Positions 45,401 to 56,790 of a stretch of 64,000 nt of DNA are shown piece after piece. The stretch spans positions 6,383,924 through 6,447,923 of the forward strand of contig NC_088306.1 in the NCBI RefSeq assembly GCF_032854445.1, written 5' to 3'. The stretch comes from Liolophura sinensis. Taxonomy: Eukaryota; Mollusca; Polyplacophora; Chitonida; Chitonidae. Within the stretch, counting starts at the first letter, position 1. The number at the start of each line of letters is the position of its first letter. The notes below the pieces were generated by a model, which had not been told where the DNA came from, made no database searches, and worked only from the letters and a program-made list of their open reading frames with translations. Both the position numbers and the translations under genes were made by a program.

Positions 45401-45799
45401 ATGCTTTCAATGCAGCATCACCTTGAGACGAAACATAGGGAAAGGGATCAACATGTTTCAGTTGCTAGGACACGTGAGGTGCCTGTTCAGCCGTGTCCTT
45501 GGGCGCAGACTTCGAGGATTTGCAGTGCAGTATGTGGTGATTTGGTGACAACCTTTGTGTGGCCTAAAAGACACATGCCTTTTGTCGGTATGTTGCCAGT
45601 ATCTATAGGGCCTGTGTGGGAAAATGTGAGTGTGTGAGTGCTTGTGGTTTAATGTGTGTGAAATTGTCTTACATATGGTAACAGTTTGTTTCTCCTGGGC
45701 CCTTAGGTAGTCATAGCCCATAAGAGATAGGTACTTCACACAACACTTTCTCTTACAATTTGCTATAACCAATATTTTATGATGCCTTAATATTTTCCT

Positions 45800-46930
45800 T
45801 CGTTTTGGCGTCGCAGACGAAAGTCTTTAAGGAAAATCTCCATTGCGCTCTAGCTAGCTGAGTCACTTACAACGTCGCCTTGAACATTGAGGCCGTGTGT
45901 TCCAGACCATATGTCACGTAAACTAATCTGAATGTCCTTGCGTCAAAATGAACCAATTCCATTAATAACGATTTGTCCAACCCTAAACCTATTCACCTTT
46001 GTACAACAGACCCAAACTCGCCCTCAGTTTACCATAAAATCGCCGTCTGGTAAAATCTGCTTTGCTTACTCTTTGTCCTCTAGGCATCTAGCCATCACGC
46101 TCACATTTTCTAGTCTTCCAGTCATACTATTGCTAACAGCCAAAACAGACGGCAACACAAACGAGTTATGAATGTTTTCGGGATTAACCAGTTCAGAATT
46201 CATGCAGGGCGTCGGTAACGCCGAACGCTTAACACTGTCTACTGGGATTGTTTACGTTGCTGTGAAATTCCAGTTCGTATTTGATTCATAAACCCTGCCC
46301 GCCAGTGACAGCTGGGTATCTATGCCAGGTAACGGTAAATGTGACAAGTATCACCTATAAGTGTTCGAGCTAGGTAAACATATGGATATATGCAATCCCT
46401 TCCAGTCTGTTTTCAACACTAATTAGCGTTATCACGCCTTCAGATCTTCACTAATTGAAGTTAAAGTGACTAAAGTGGCAGTAATTTTTGTCTAGGTTTC
46501 TTAGGTGCCCGTCAGAGCTGTTCTATTAGCACGTTATGTCTGGTGGACTGGGAAGATGGGCGGAGAATTTGTCTATTTCTACCCACAGAAACTTGTCATA
46601 TGCTGCATGTATAAATATTTGTTTGTGGTAAGAGGTTTGTACGGCCTCAAATGTCCCAAAAGGCAACGACGAAATTGCAAACACTTCTGGTAAATATCCA
46701 AACATAATCACAAACGAATTTGTTCAGCTGACCGCTAACTATGAACATTGCAATAAATAGCTATCAGGATACAGGTTTCTTCCATTTTGACACACTTTTA
46801 TCTGAACAATGTTTACTACTTTTTATATAGATCTGGAAAAGTGACATATATACCGTAGAAATCAGCGATAAATTGCGCCAAGGGGATCCGAGTAGAGTAA
46901 TTAATTTTATGAGCATTGCTAACCCATACA
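45800..46930 (+). repeat. Segmental blocks K and L, copy 3 (tandem to copy 2)
   Basis: Repeats copy 2 in order about 1.75 kb downstream: GGAAAATCTCCATTGCGCTC, CTGGGATTGTTTACGTTGCT, CAGTGACAGCTGGGTATC, GCAACGACGAAATTGCAAAC, CTTCTGGTAAATAT and GATAAATTGCGCCAAG. This is a local tandem duplication on top of the larger collinearity. Confidence 0.75.
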
Positions 46931-47270
46931 TGTATGCTTTCCATGCGGTTGGCAAGGGCGGCAGTTAACTCAGTCTAACATTCGTTAACAACACTGGTTT
47001 TCGGCAGTATGGTGACCATATCTGTACGACACATGTGGGAAAGTGCCTTAGTATCTTGCCAAAAGACGCTGATATACCCTGCTATTATAGCCTCTTTCAC
47101 TTATAATACCGACGGCTATTGTATGGTTAAATAATTCGTAGTAAGACCTCGAAAACTGATGAAGTCACACGTCACTTGCGTTCAGTAAATATGCCACTTC
47201 ACCGTCCGCTGATAGTGAAAATGTTGATAATTGTCATATTCACACGGACCATGTAATTGCCTGCTAACGT
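46931..47270. other. Gene-free stretch
   Basis: Nothing recognised. Confidence 0.45.
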
Positions 47271-47274
47271 CTGG

Positions 47275-48025
47275 TCCGTTGTCCACTGTCGCCAGTTGTT
47301 CTCTGGAAACCCTGTTTTCACTAATTAAGGAGAACTAAAGGAGTATCCGGTTACAGCTATCTTGTTCAATGTCGACGCTCATGCCGTACACATGTGTGCA
47401 TTAATGGTTATTGCAAATTTGTGAAATCACCTTAGCATGTATATGCAAAAGTCATATGTAGCCGATCAGGTGGCTTTGAGTGAATTGTTTTGGGTTACTC
47501 ATATATGACATATAAACAATCTGATGTGTAGTGTTTCCTGTTTTGAGTAGATGGGGGGGGGGGGGGGGGGAGAATTGTTTCACTCAGATGTTTCTCCTAC
47601 AATTAACCCTACATAATATTTCACGTGGTCTTCCGTTTTAGCGTCGCATACAAGTCTTCAGAGAAAATCGACATTGCGCTCTTTCGGGTTTAGTCATTTT
47701 CCGACCCGCCTTGAGCAACGAAATAACGCGTTTCCACCAATTAGTGATGAATAAAGGAGTATCCAGTTACAGCCATCTTGTACAATGTCGACGCTCTACG
47801 GTACGGTCAAGAACGAAGGAATTTCTTGCCTGGATATATGCTAGTATAAATCACAGCGGGGAGACGTCCAACACTTGAGCACGGGGCATCCTGATTTTCC
47901 ATCAAATTGTTTTAGCCGTTATGCCCTTCTCTGCAATGTGTTAAAGCCACCTTGTTCACGTCTGATATGTTAGAATTACTGATCTACAAACTTCTCGTTT
48001 TTATTTACGCTCTTAAGGCATAAGT
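47275..48025 (+). repeat. Mixed blocks M, J and K (partial extra copies)
   Basis: Order: an M piece (47275-47380), J copy 3 (47395-47500), the start of K (47585-47740, GCGTCGCATACAAGTCTTCA and GACATTGCGCTCTTTCGGGT), then M again (47740-48025). The phrase GGAGTATCC(G/A)GTTACAGC(T/C)A occurs twice. An 18-G tract sits at 47553-47570 where copy 2 has A-rich sequence. Confidence 0.65.
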
Positions 48026-48640
48026 AGGGATTTACAATGACGTCGACCAGTACTTAAGCCTTTTTTATATAAGAATTGATTTTCAACCACGTCGTTCTGT
48101 ATTATTCTTTTGTGAAATCTTAGATTTACAACCACGTCGTTCAATATTTAGGCTTTTTTATGAGCACTGATTTACAATCACGTCCCTCTGTATTTAGGTT
48201 CTTTCATAAGCATCGATGTACAACCACGTCGTTCCCATTTAGGCTTTTATCTAAGCATTGATTTACAATCATCTCGTTCAGTATTTAGCTTCTTTATGAG
48301 CATTGCTTTACAACCACGTCTTCCAGTATTTAGGGTTTTTAACAAGCAAGGATTCACAACCACGTCGTTCTGAATTTATTTTTTTATAAGAATGGATGCG
48401 CAGCCACCTCATACCCTATTTAGGTTTTTTTATAAGCATGGTTTTATAACAACGACGCTGAGAATCTAGGCATTTTTTATAAGCATGGATGGACAACCGC
48501 GTCGTTCTGTATTCGACTTTTCATAACCATGGTATACAACCACCTCGTTCAATACTTAGGCTTTGATATAAGCATGGCTTTACAACAATCTCGTTCGGTG
48601 TTTAGACTTTCAAACCATGTCGTTGAAACCCTGACGTGTC
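48026..48640 (+). repeat. Minisatellite, about 13 diverged units of about 46 bp
   Basis: The consensus unit contains TTTACAACCACGTCGTTC, then AGTATTTAGGCTTTTTTATA and AGCATGGA. Units vary and differ by indels, so the array is old. Single or double units lie at the matching place near 34.4-34.65 kb. Confidence 0.85.
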
Positions 48641-48769
48641 ACGCTGTGCTTTATACATGCTATTGTGGACACTTATGCACTTCATGATTTCACAGCAAAA
48701 AAGGCTGGTACAGGCCTCTTCAATAGATTCCCTGTGGCATACTTCTTCAGTTCAATCATATTGATGGTA

Positions 48770-49051
48770 CGTGTACATATTCTCGACCTGTGAGATGCAT
48801 GTACTGTATATTCTCGGCCCATTAGATTTGTTGCATACCGTGTACATGTACTGTCTTTGTATATTCTCGGCCCATTAGATTTGTTGCATATCGTGTACAT
48901 GTACTGTCTTTGTATATTCTCGGCCCATTAGATTTGTTGCATACCGTGTACATGTATTGTCTTTGTATATTCTCGGCCCATTAGATTTGTTGCATACCGT
49001 GTACATGTATTGTCTTTGTATATTCTCGGCCCGTGAGATTTGTTGCATGAT
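48770..49051 (+). repeat. Minisatellite, 53-bp unit, about 5.3 copies
   Basis: TTCTCGGCCC recurs at 48811, 48864, 48917, 48970 and 49023 (every 53 bases; the last copy has G for the next A). The copies are nearly identical, so expansion or homogenisation is recent. Unit parts are CATTAGATTTGTTGCATACC and GTGTACATGTACTGTCTTTG. It is a direct tandem repeat without unique spacers, so not a CRISPR array. Confidence 0.93.
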
Positions 49052-49765
49052 GTTAGTCATCACCATTAACCCTCCAACTCATTCCAAAAGCTGTGCCATA
49101 AAGCTTGGTGAGAAAATATGCGCTTTGTTTCCACTAAACCACGTTACTATTAACTTTGACTGACAAAGAGGTCAAAGTATCATCGTTAAGTCTTGCGACT
49201 AGGAAGTCAGTGTTAGCTAATGAGTAGGCCTACAGCTATCGCTATGCTAGGTAAACCGCCGCACAAGGCTGACATAAATCGTGTAGAATGTACATCCTGG
49301 ATTAAACTTCGACAGCAAGCTACAGACCTCAGAAAATTCCAAGCTTCGTGACATAGCGTATAATACCATTGCCGAGTTACCCTGAGCCGGTGAAGTAGCG
49401 TTACATGATGTTGTTAGCGTATGCACATCGCGGTACATTGCTCAAATTAAAAAAATGTCTTCAGCATGTACCCTTCACAAACTGCATTTCCTCGTTGACT
49501 ATAGCAGGTGGCTGTGGAAGAAATATAAAAAGCTAAAACCAAGGTTGTAAATATTAACAAACGCCAACTGTAGATTAGAAACAAGCGGTGTATGTAAATC
49601 TTGAATCGCACAAGACTATAGTTCCCGTTGTGATGAAACAGCATATGACTTGTAATTAACCGATTCATTTGTTCACTAGGATACCTGTTTTATGCGTTGA
49701 TCAAACCGGTGTGCCTTGAAAAACCCTCACATCAGTGGCAAGTGGCGGACAAGCTTTCCCATGCT
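49052..49765. other. Gene-free stretch
   Basis: Nothing recognised. Confidence 0.45.
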
Positions 49766-49799
49766 TGATGTACAGATATGGACATTATACTGGTGGTCA

Positions 49800-50225
49800 A
49801 AAATTGGACGAATGTAAATCATTTTTATGCGTCCAAACACATTCACATCCCGGCGTCCACGAAGATAAACGATCCAGGTTAATAATCGCAAGGCCAATTC
49901 CCAGTAATTGGTCGTAATTCTCAAAACGTCGTAAAACACCAGCCACCATAGAACTAAGTATATACCATCTTGGGGAAGATACAAAGAGAAGCAGGCATCG
50001 GTTTTTAATGATGTTGAAACGACGCAAGGTATGTTCCAGTCGAATGAGTGAAATTAGTATTCAAACCATGTACCATGCTTCATGTAGTATATATGTTTTT
50101 GATAATAGCAGATGTATCTCAGCTGTGCTGTGGTTGCAGCTGTTCATATACCCAAGTTGCCGATCTAATTCAATACGATGATCATACAGCCCCTAGACCC
50201 AAACGGCCTCTCAGGCCGCCCATTG
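49800..50225 (-). repeat. Repeat F, long diverged copy
   Basis: On the plus strand: GGTTAATAATCGCAAGGCCA, GTATCTCAGCTGTGCTG-like strings (ATGTATCTCAGCTGTGCTGT), GCAGCTGTTCATATACCC and CAGCCCCTAGACCCAA, in the order of the 57-kb copy. It carries an extra segment around CCAGTAATTGGTCG. Confidence 0.6.
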
Positions 50226-50490
50226 GTATCAGGGTCCCATGAACATTGCGAGCATGAGAACCTAAAAATCTCTTGTCTAAGGACGGGTTTTCCTTACGTT
50301 ACACTGCAAACAATGCACATGTAAACGGCGTGCCAGTAACAATGTTACAGTCATCTTTCCATAATTGACACTGCGCACTATCAACGAGTCCGCCTTAAAA
50401 CGCTTTCATCCATCCTTATTTACCATACACAGTACATACACGTAATCAATGTCGCCCTCGCCTCCGTGTGTAGTAAAGATCAGAAAGTAG
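50226..50490. other. Gene-free stretch
   Basis: Nothing recognised. Confidence 0.45.
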
Positions 50491-50494
50491 TGTG

Positions 50495-50650
50495 ATAAGT
50501 AAATAACAATTGATCAATGGGCACTCACAAATTCGTACGCAAATCGTCAACCATACTGGACGTTCTGGGTCAATGCTCACAATGCCAATTTCTAAAACAA
50601 CTTTAAACACAAACCACCAAAGAACTATTAGTTGTTGAATAAAAAAGAAA
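50495..50650 (-). repeat. Repeat F core
   Basis: The minus strand gives VLWWFVFKVVLEIGIVSID, the clearest version of the peptide that recurs in F copies. Confidence 0.55.
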
Positions 50651-50654
50651 TTAG

Positions 50655-51760
50655 GAAGAAGGTTAGGTTTGTAAAGCGAATGGTACAAGAAATGTTCTGG
50701 GTGCGTGAACTTAAATATATCCATTTTCTGTATTATGCAGGATTATTAAGTTTCGTTAATCAAAAATATTTATTGGCGTTCCACTTTAAGAAAATCCAAC
50801 ACAACTTCCTTCTTTAAGTGGCCTTAAGTGCACTTGATGATTTATGGATATCGCTGTGTATCACAAAGTACTAAGCCCAAGGAAAAACTTGTAGTTCAGC
50901 ATAATGCAGAATAAAAACTGAAACACTAAGAAATCGCATGTCCGACCGTTCATTACTTCGACAATGTTGTGTTTGTCATCTGTAAGGATACGTATAGAGT
51001 AATACAAGTAGTTGTTGCTTAAGTACGTAAATCCTGTCAAACAGCAGAAGACTGAGCGGGCTGTGTGGATTCGCAGAAGATGGTGCTGTATGATAAAAAT
51101 GTAAACATGGCCTACACACTACTGATTAAACAACGAGATATAGAGCCCAACCTCAAAGACGTGACCATCCTATCAGATAAAAATATACTGAAAACGGCCT
51201 GATCAATACTCGACCAACTCCCTTCTGAAGAGTATCAAGGAAGACAAATGCCAATATTACTGATTTTTAGCTCATCCGATACCGGATTTAATTCGAGTCT
51301 CCTTCCTTAACGCCGCGCAAGACTGTGGAGGACAAGTGGGCGTGGCAACGAGAAAACAATTAATCCGCCCTCAGTGATGGAATAATTGTGGTAAATGTTC
51401 AATATAAGACATGAGTAAAAAGACGGTCATCTGGAACGTCACAGAAGCCTTCACCTGCTGCCTGTGTCATGGATCAGTAGACTTATTTAATTAAAATATA
51501 ATGTGGTCCGTATTTGACCTGTCAACTCAACACCCAAGGCTCAAATGCACTATTAATTGCATCTTACACAAATGTCGATGGTATTTGCATTTCCCCTTTC
51601 AGTATGAACTATTCCAGGTGGTCATCATAAGTGACAAATGAGTCTGGCGGTATGTATATTGTTCCTAAGCAACGAGGTGATTGATAGTACATCCGTTTCA
51701 GTTCCTAGCAACAGCTGTGAGCACGGCTTTCAAAGATTACAATGGTCAGCTCGCACTGCA
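50655..51760. other. Gene-free stretch
   Basis: Nothing recognised. Confidence 0.45.
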
Positions 51761-51764
51761 GCAT

Positions 51765-51975
51765 TCTGAGTAATTCCAGACCAGTGACGTCTAATAAATT
51801 ACAATAATTATCACTGTATTTTTTTTACCAAATTCCGCTCAAGCCATGGTGCTAGGTGACGTGTAAATTGTTACTATTTATGCATTTACATGAACAATTA
51901 GAATAAAACCCTCACTCAGATAAATTGACAAGGGACCGCACATGTATTTTACGTGTGACCATCGCACCGTTGTTG
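51765..51975 (+). repeat. Dispersed repeat B, extended copy
   Basis: ATTCCAGACCAGTGACGTCT, AATTCCGCTCAAGCCATGGT, ATGAACAATTAGAATAAAAC and TTACGTGTGACCATCG. It aligns with 23415-23670 from the upstream part onward. Confidence 0.75.
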
Positions 51976-52159
51976 CTGCCCTGGATCTACCCAATGTGCT
52001 GTTGTGTGTTCACTGTTCTCACAGACAATAAGCCCCTTATGAAGTTATATCAGTTAAAATTGTATTCTGACTGCTCCTGTAAATGCTTAAACAGCAGTAA
52101 CTTGAACCCTTCCCATCTATCATCATGACATTAGCAGAATTATCTTTAAATATGCCTTA

Positions 52160-52305
52160 ATGCCTATTTGTATAATTTCTTGCATACCTTTGTCTTTGGG
52201 AGCTAGTGTTAAACGGTGTTTTGGAAATGGGTATTGCGATTATCGACTTGGAACGCCCTTTACAGAATAGTATACGAATGTCGGGCTTGACGCTTATATT
52301 TAATG
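52160..52305 (+). repeat. Repeat F core
   Basis: AATTTCTTGCATACCTTTGT, GGGAGCTAGTGTTAAACGG and TATTGCGATTATCGACTTGG are near-identical to the reverse complement of the 17.7-kb copy. The frame gives NGVLEMGIAIIDLERP. Confidence 0.7.
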
Positions 52306-52460
52306 TTAATTGCACTGTATTCAACGTCGTTTGTCTATATAAGTACACAAAATGCTGATAATAACTAATAATATGATTAATATTATGATAATCAGTCCAC
52401 TTTATTTAAAACAAATGGCTGATTTTGTAAATACTCCACCAGTTTTTCTTTAGTGATGTA

Positions 52461-52711
52461 ATTTTTTTTTTGTTTCTGTTTTACGCAGTACTCAAGAATA
52501 TTTCACGGCTACGACGGTGGCCAGCATTATGGTGGGAGGAAGGTTATGGTGGAAGACCCGCGGATTGCTTAAAGACCGTCCCACGTACGGTCGAAGGAAC
52601 CCAGCGTGAGCTCGACTTGAACTCATGGCGACCGCACTGGTAAGAGGCTTCTGGGTCACTGCGCCGCGCCTGGCACGCGAACCATGGAGGCCCCCCCCCC
52701 CCTCCATTTCT
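52461..52711 (-). mobile_element. SINE-1, near full length, with 8-bp target duplication
   Basis: On the plus strand: TTACGCAGTACTCAAGAATA, GGTGGCCAGCATTATGGTGG, GAGCTCGACTTGAACTCATG (complement of the B-box) and ending at a 12-C tract that complements the G-rich SINE start. GTGATGTA flanks both sides (52453-52460, 52712-52719). Confidence 0.85.
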
Positions 52712-52719
52712 GTGATGTA

Positions 52720-53625
52720 TGGTGAAACCTGCTTATCATTCCCATGTAATGTAGATAGGCGTTTTTCCTGTACCCACTATATCAATACAAATAGAGATTA
52801 ACCGTGAGGTATACAATACATTGTTTCTTCTAATAAAAAATTCTGTTTGGGGAAGCTTTCTGTAATCGCGTAATATACATTTATTTCTTGCGATAGGCTG
52901 CTGTTGTTGGGCTTGGTGCGACATTTTCTGGTAGTGAAGTATTGCATACTTTAGAAATTTGAATATAAGTATAATTGTAAAGCGGTTTGGTAAGGAAATG
53001 GTAAATTTAACCACACACCATAGAGTTTACGTTAACTACGGGTTGGTGAAAGTCTTGTTACCCGCATTGCCGTTGAGTTAGACCGTTGGAATGTCGCACA
53101 GACAACTCGTTTAACTTTCACAAAAGAAAGCTTACAATAACAGTTTTGTATATAGTGGATAGGACAGGTTTAAATCCAATACTGACATGAATGTTTAACT
53201 TCATTGTTTTAGGCTCATATCAGTTGTCGGTTCTATTTTGGTATAAACTCGACGTTCAATTCTTCGTAACTATAAAGTCGAAGCGGACAACGATCGAATA
53301 GGCATGCCACATAGCAATTTACACATGTTACGAGAAATATTGCTGTACGGCGTGTGTAGAAGGTCATGTTAAAGTAACCCAAAAAATAGCTTTGAAAAGA
53401 AAAATTTGAAAAATATTTTATTGCTTACCTTTCTGTCCAAAATTGTCTCCATTCTACCGCATACCGATGTGATGTTAACTAACCACAACCTTGACTTCCT
53501 GTCGTTTGTATTTTGTACGGTGCCTCAGGAAGCTTCACCGAGTCCAACACACCTATGACAGTACAGAAGGCAGCTATTTGTCACTGGTATGCACTAACTT
53601 TTACCTTTGTGACGAATGTGTTTAG
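52720..53625. other. Gene-free stretch
   Basis: Nothing recognised. Confidence 0.45.
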
Positions 53626-53632
53626 ATGCGGC

Positions 53633-53818
53633 TCAGCTCGATGAAAAATCATCTGCATATGCGACTTGACGTGCAGATGTCGGTCTGTGCGAATCACGGC
53701 AGTAAGTTGAATCAGCGGTTACTTGGCGAGGACTCGGAACCAAACATTCAGAGCTTAGCCCTGGCTCTATATCCCAGCTGCTGGACGAGGGATGCACAGT
53801 GAGCGAATGCAAGGGCAT
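53633..53818 (-). pseudogene. Possible reverse-transcriptase scrap with YADD box
   Basis: A 61-codon frame ends RPTSARQVAYADDFSSS and then stops. QVxYADD is the metal-binding box of many retroelement reverse transcriptases and is preceded here by SARQ as in some invertebrate elements. The rest of the frame shows no clear RT motif, so this is a relic at best. Confidence 0.35.
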
Positions 53819-53824
53819 TCACCC

Positions 53825-54960
53825 AATACACATATTTTGTCTCCTGCAAGTAGGTTAGCTTAACCGTTGCTCAACATTGGCTGACTGTCAGCAAATGCGA
53901 TGGGCCGGAAACTGTGATCGAGCTATGATATGGGATAGTTCAGGCTAAGCAGTACAATGAAACCGACCGCTGTTTTACTTTATGCCTCCAAGGCATTGCG
54001 CTGGTGCGTAATCTCACCTGTGCACAGCTAGCAACCGCAGAATAAAAAGTAGCGGGCAGTCTCTCACCTAAATCAATTTTCCCCAGCTAAATGACAGGAT
54101 AATTACGTTTTCAATTGTTTTGCGAACCTTATATTGTAACGGGTTTATGTAAATAAGGTGTCTAAAAAAACGCGAGGTGTGGTCTTTAATTGAATTACCA
54201 AAAGTTGGCTAGCCAACCAACTCTTCATCGATTATGCCGTGGGTTCGAAACCATTCCCTGACAACTCGTCTTTTAGTTTACGTCAAAGGATATGTCAGTT
54301 AGTTGGCGCTGAGCATTGGTTTTCTACACGCTCTGGCGCGGGGGTTGAAATGAACAGGACTTTAGCTTGGCGTAAATAGCGACTAACCTAGAAATCTTAC
54401 GCGTATAACTGGTAAACAAAATAGGCACTTCACGTTCTAAAACAATTTTGTTTTCTATTCCTAGCGTGTTAGCACGTTATTCAAAGTATGGCTTCAAATG
54501 TCTTGATCGAATGTCAAAACTTCACTGTTACTAGGTGAAAGTTCCAGGTATGTAATAATTAAATATTTTAAGGCGTATTAAACATATTAACCTGTATTTT
54601 ATGTGGATTTCTAACCATACTAGTAACTGATTTTGCTTTGTTATGGCTGATATTAAAATCATCTAGTCTCTCTAGAATTTTGATGTTGTCACAAATATCT
54701 AGATAACATTACTTTTCTGTCCGATTAAAGAGATTTAGTAACCCAGGTGGACAAATAGAAGCGTAAGTCTCAATGCCTAATACACAAAGGAAATAACTAA
54801 ACCGATCAGTTTACGTCAAAACCTATGACTACAAGATTTAATGTTTCAAAGATATTATATCAAACATCATCACTGAAAGTTCCATAAATTTTTCAGCAAG
54901 TGTAATTCTCCTGTAAGTAAATATTGACTGATTGTCCTGAATCCTAGGCGCTTTCTTCAT
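53825..54960. other. Gene-free stretch
   Basis: Nothing recognised. Confidence 0.45.
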
Positions 54961-54968
54961 CGCAGTCG

Positions 54969-55200
54969 AGGGGTGGGGGCGGGGGTGGGGTGGGGGGAGT
55001 GGGGGTAGCTCGCCAGGGCGGCGCAATGACCCAGGAACCTCTCAACAATCCGGTCGATATGAGTTCAAGTCCATGGTCGTGGGTTTACCCCGGGGTCTGC
55101 CCGTTTTCCTCTCACTATAATGCTGGCCGCCGTCGTACAAATGAAATATTCTTAAGATCGGCTAAAATACCTATAAAATAAATAAATGAATAAAATAAAC
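54969..55200 (+). mobile_element. SINE-1 with internal deletion
   Basis: A G-rich start, TAGCTCGCCAGGGCGGCGCA, ATGAGTTCAAGTCCATGGTC (B-box joined directly to the body) and GCTGGCCGCCGTCGTACAAA, ending in TAAATGAATAAAATAAAC. Confidence 0.85.
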
Positions 55201-55425
55201 AAATCATAGTTATGTGTAACTCCGCTTTAACCGGAACTATAAAGGCTGTTCCAGCAATGTGCTGAATTAAGTCGCCAAGTTGAATTGTTGACACCGCAAT
55301 CGACGTACGTCTTTTTGATTCACCAAGACTGATAACTTAGCATGTTGTACGGTTTAAATAGCGATTAAATTTAGGTGCCTGCATGCAACATTCCTGATGT
55401 GCACGGCTTTACATTGCTCCGTCTT
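55201..55425. other. Gene-free stretch
   Basis: Nothing recognised. Confidence 0.45.
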
Positions 55426-55429
55426 TATT

Positions 55430-55570
55430 TCTTATTTTGTGGTGACTGGGTGGATTCTTTTAATGTTATTTCGAAAACTGGTCTCTGAGTATACACGTGA
55501 GAAGCCCACGATAGTTAACGGTTGGTATACAAATGTCTGCATCGACGCCTGGAACAATGCATATATACCA
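55430..55570 (+). repeat. Repeat F fragment, weak
   Basis: TTTTGTGGTGACTGGGTGGA, AATGTTATTTCGAAAACTGG and TTGGTATACAAATGTCTGCA follow the F order with heavy divergence. Confidence 0.4.
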
Positions 55571-55574
55571 AAAT

Positions 55575-55745
55575 AAAGGACCACAGCATGGACATTAAAT
55601 CCAGAACAGTGACGACAGGATGATACATTGTGGTTGGCAAATGGCCAGATGTAACATGTGGAATACGTCCCCCTATCATTTACCTCACTCAGAGTTCTAT
55701 TTACACTGTTCACGTGGATGCCTAAAGTGTTATTTTACACAGCCC
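55575..55745 (-). repeat. Dispersed repeat B, minus copy
   Basis: GGACCACAGCATGGACATTA, GGTTGGCAAATGGCCAGATG, TTACACTGTTCACGTGGATG and CACAGCCCCTAACAGCATGG. Confidence 0.6.
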
Positions 55746-55749
55746 CTAA

Positions 55750-56790
55750 CAGCATGGCTGGAAAACAATTAGATGAAAATAATTATGATGATAAATACTA
55801 TTAGTAATATACCAAAAAAGGCAAAAAAAATCACATATTGTAAATAGCACAAAAATGACTTTTTTCTACCCACGTAAAAGTTTTCCCTCTTAATTCTCTA
55901 CTGAAGTAATTCCAAAGTAAATACTTTTGTATTGATGGCTATTCATTCCATTTACTTTAGCAGCATTCACCTCCTGTTCTATGAGAGGACGGGATATAGA
56001 AATCCTAATTGCTGAGTATGCCAAACACCTGGGTACTTGTACTTCTGAATAAACAGTACTGATTTCATGTATATCAAAGCGTTTCACTCCCTGTACCAAA
56101 ATGACAGAGTTTAATGCTCGGGAAATGTTATTAATTTTTAGCCATATGCCACTTAGGGCTATTAGATTTTTCCTTTATGATCTGTCGAACCCTGTAGGCA
56201 TGCTGTGGTGTGATATTACACCCTCATTGAGAAAAACATCGTTTTTGCACACACTTTGTTTGGTGGTTCATTTAATGCTGCTTATACTGGGTGCTTCCAC
56301 TTCTGACTCCACGATCTCTTTCATTATTTCGCAAAAGCCAATCTATCTGTTATGTAACACCAAGAAAAATCGATAACAACTGGCTTTTGGTGTGTTAAGA
56401 GTTTTTGGAAACATAAACTCACGAACCAAAATCCCGTTTAATCCTTTGTATCATTCTTTATGAGACGAGATACGCACTATCGTCACAACGTGGACAGCTT
56501 TTTTTCTGTATATCTAGCACTACATGTAAAAGTACAGTTTCTTTATTATAGCCATAGTAATATTATAGTTACATTATGAGGAAAAAAGTTACGTAAGTGA
56601 AATGCACATTTTATGCTTCTGCTTATGGTTTAGATTTCACAACCAAAACTCAAAGGCTAAAATTGTTTTTGAAATTGACACATCCTGAAAATGATTACTG
56701 TGGCAAGAGAATATCATAGTTTTAGAAAGTGGACGGTAAAAGCTGTGTACAGAGCACTTGGAAGCCGTATAACGCATGCAGTTGTAGTTT
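55750..56790. other. Gene-free stretch
   Basis: Nothing recognised. Confidence 0.45.

Noticed and set aside
48770-49051. Regularly spaced repeats that look CRISPR-like
   Set aside because: The whole 53-base unit repeats with no unique spacers, and this is animal DNA.
48682-49163. Frames with repeated peptides such as NKSNGPRIYKD
   Set aside because: They are translations of the 53-bp minisatellite. The period is not a multiple of three, so the frame shifts between units.
55890-56376. Adjacent divergent frames of 69 and 91 codons that might be a gene pair
   Set aside because: No domain, no repeat partner, and the length is as expected by chance in AT-rich sequence.
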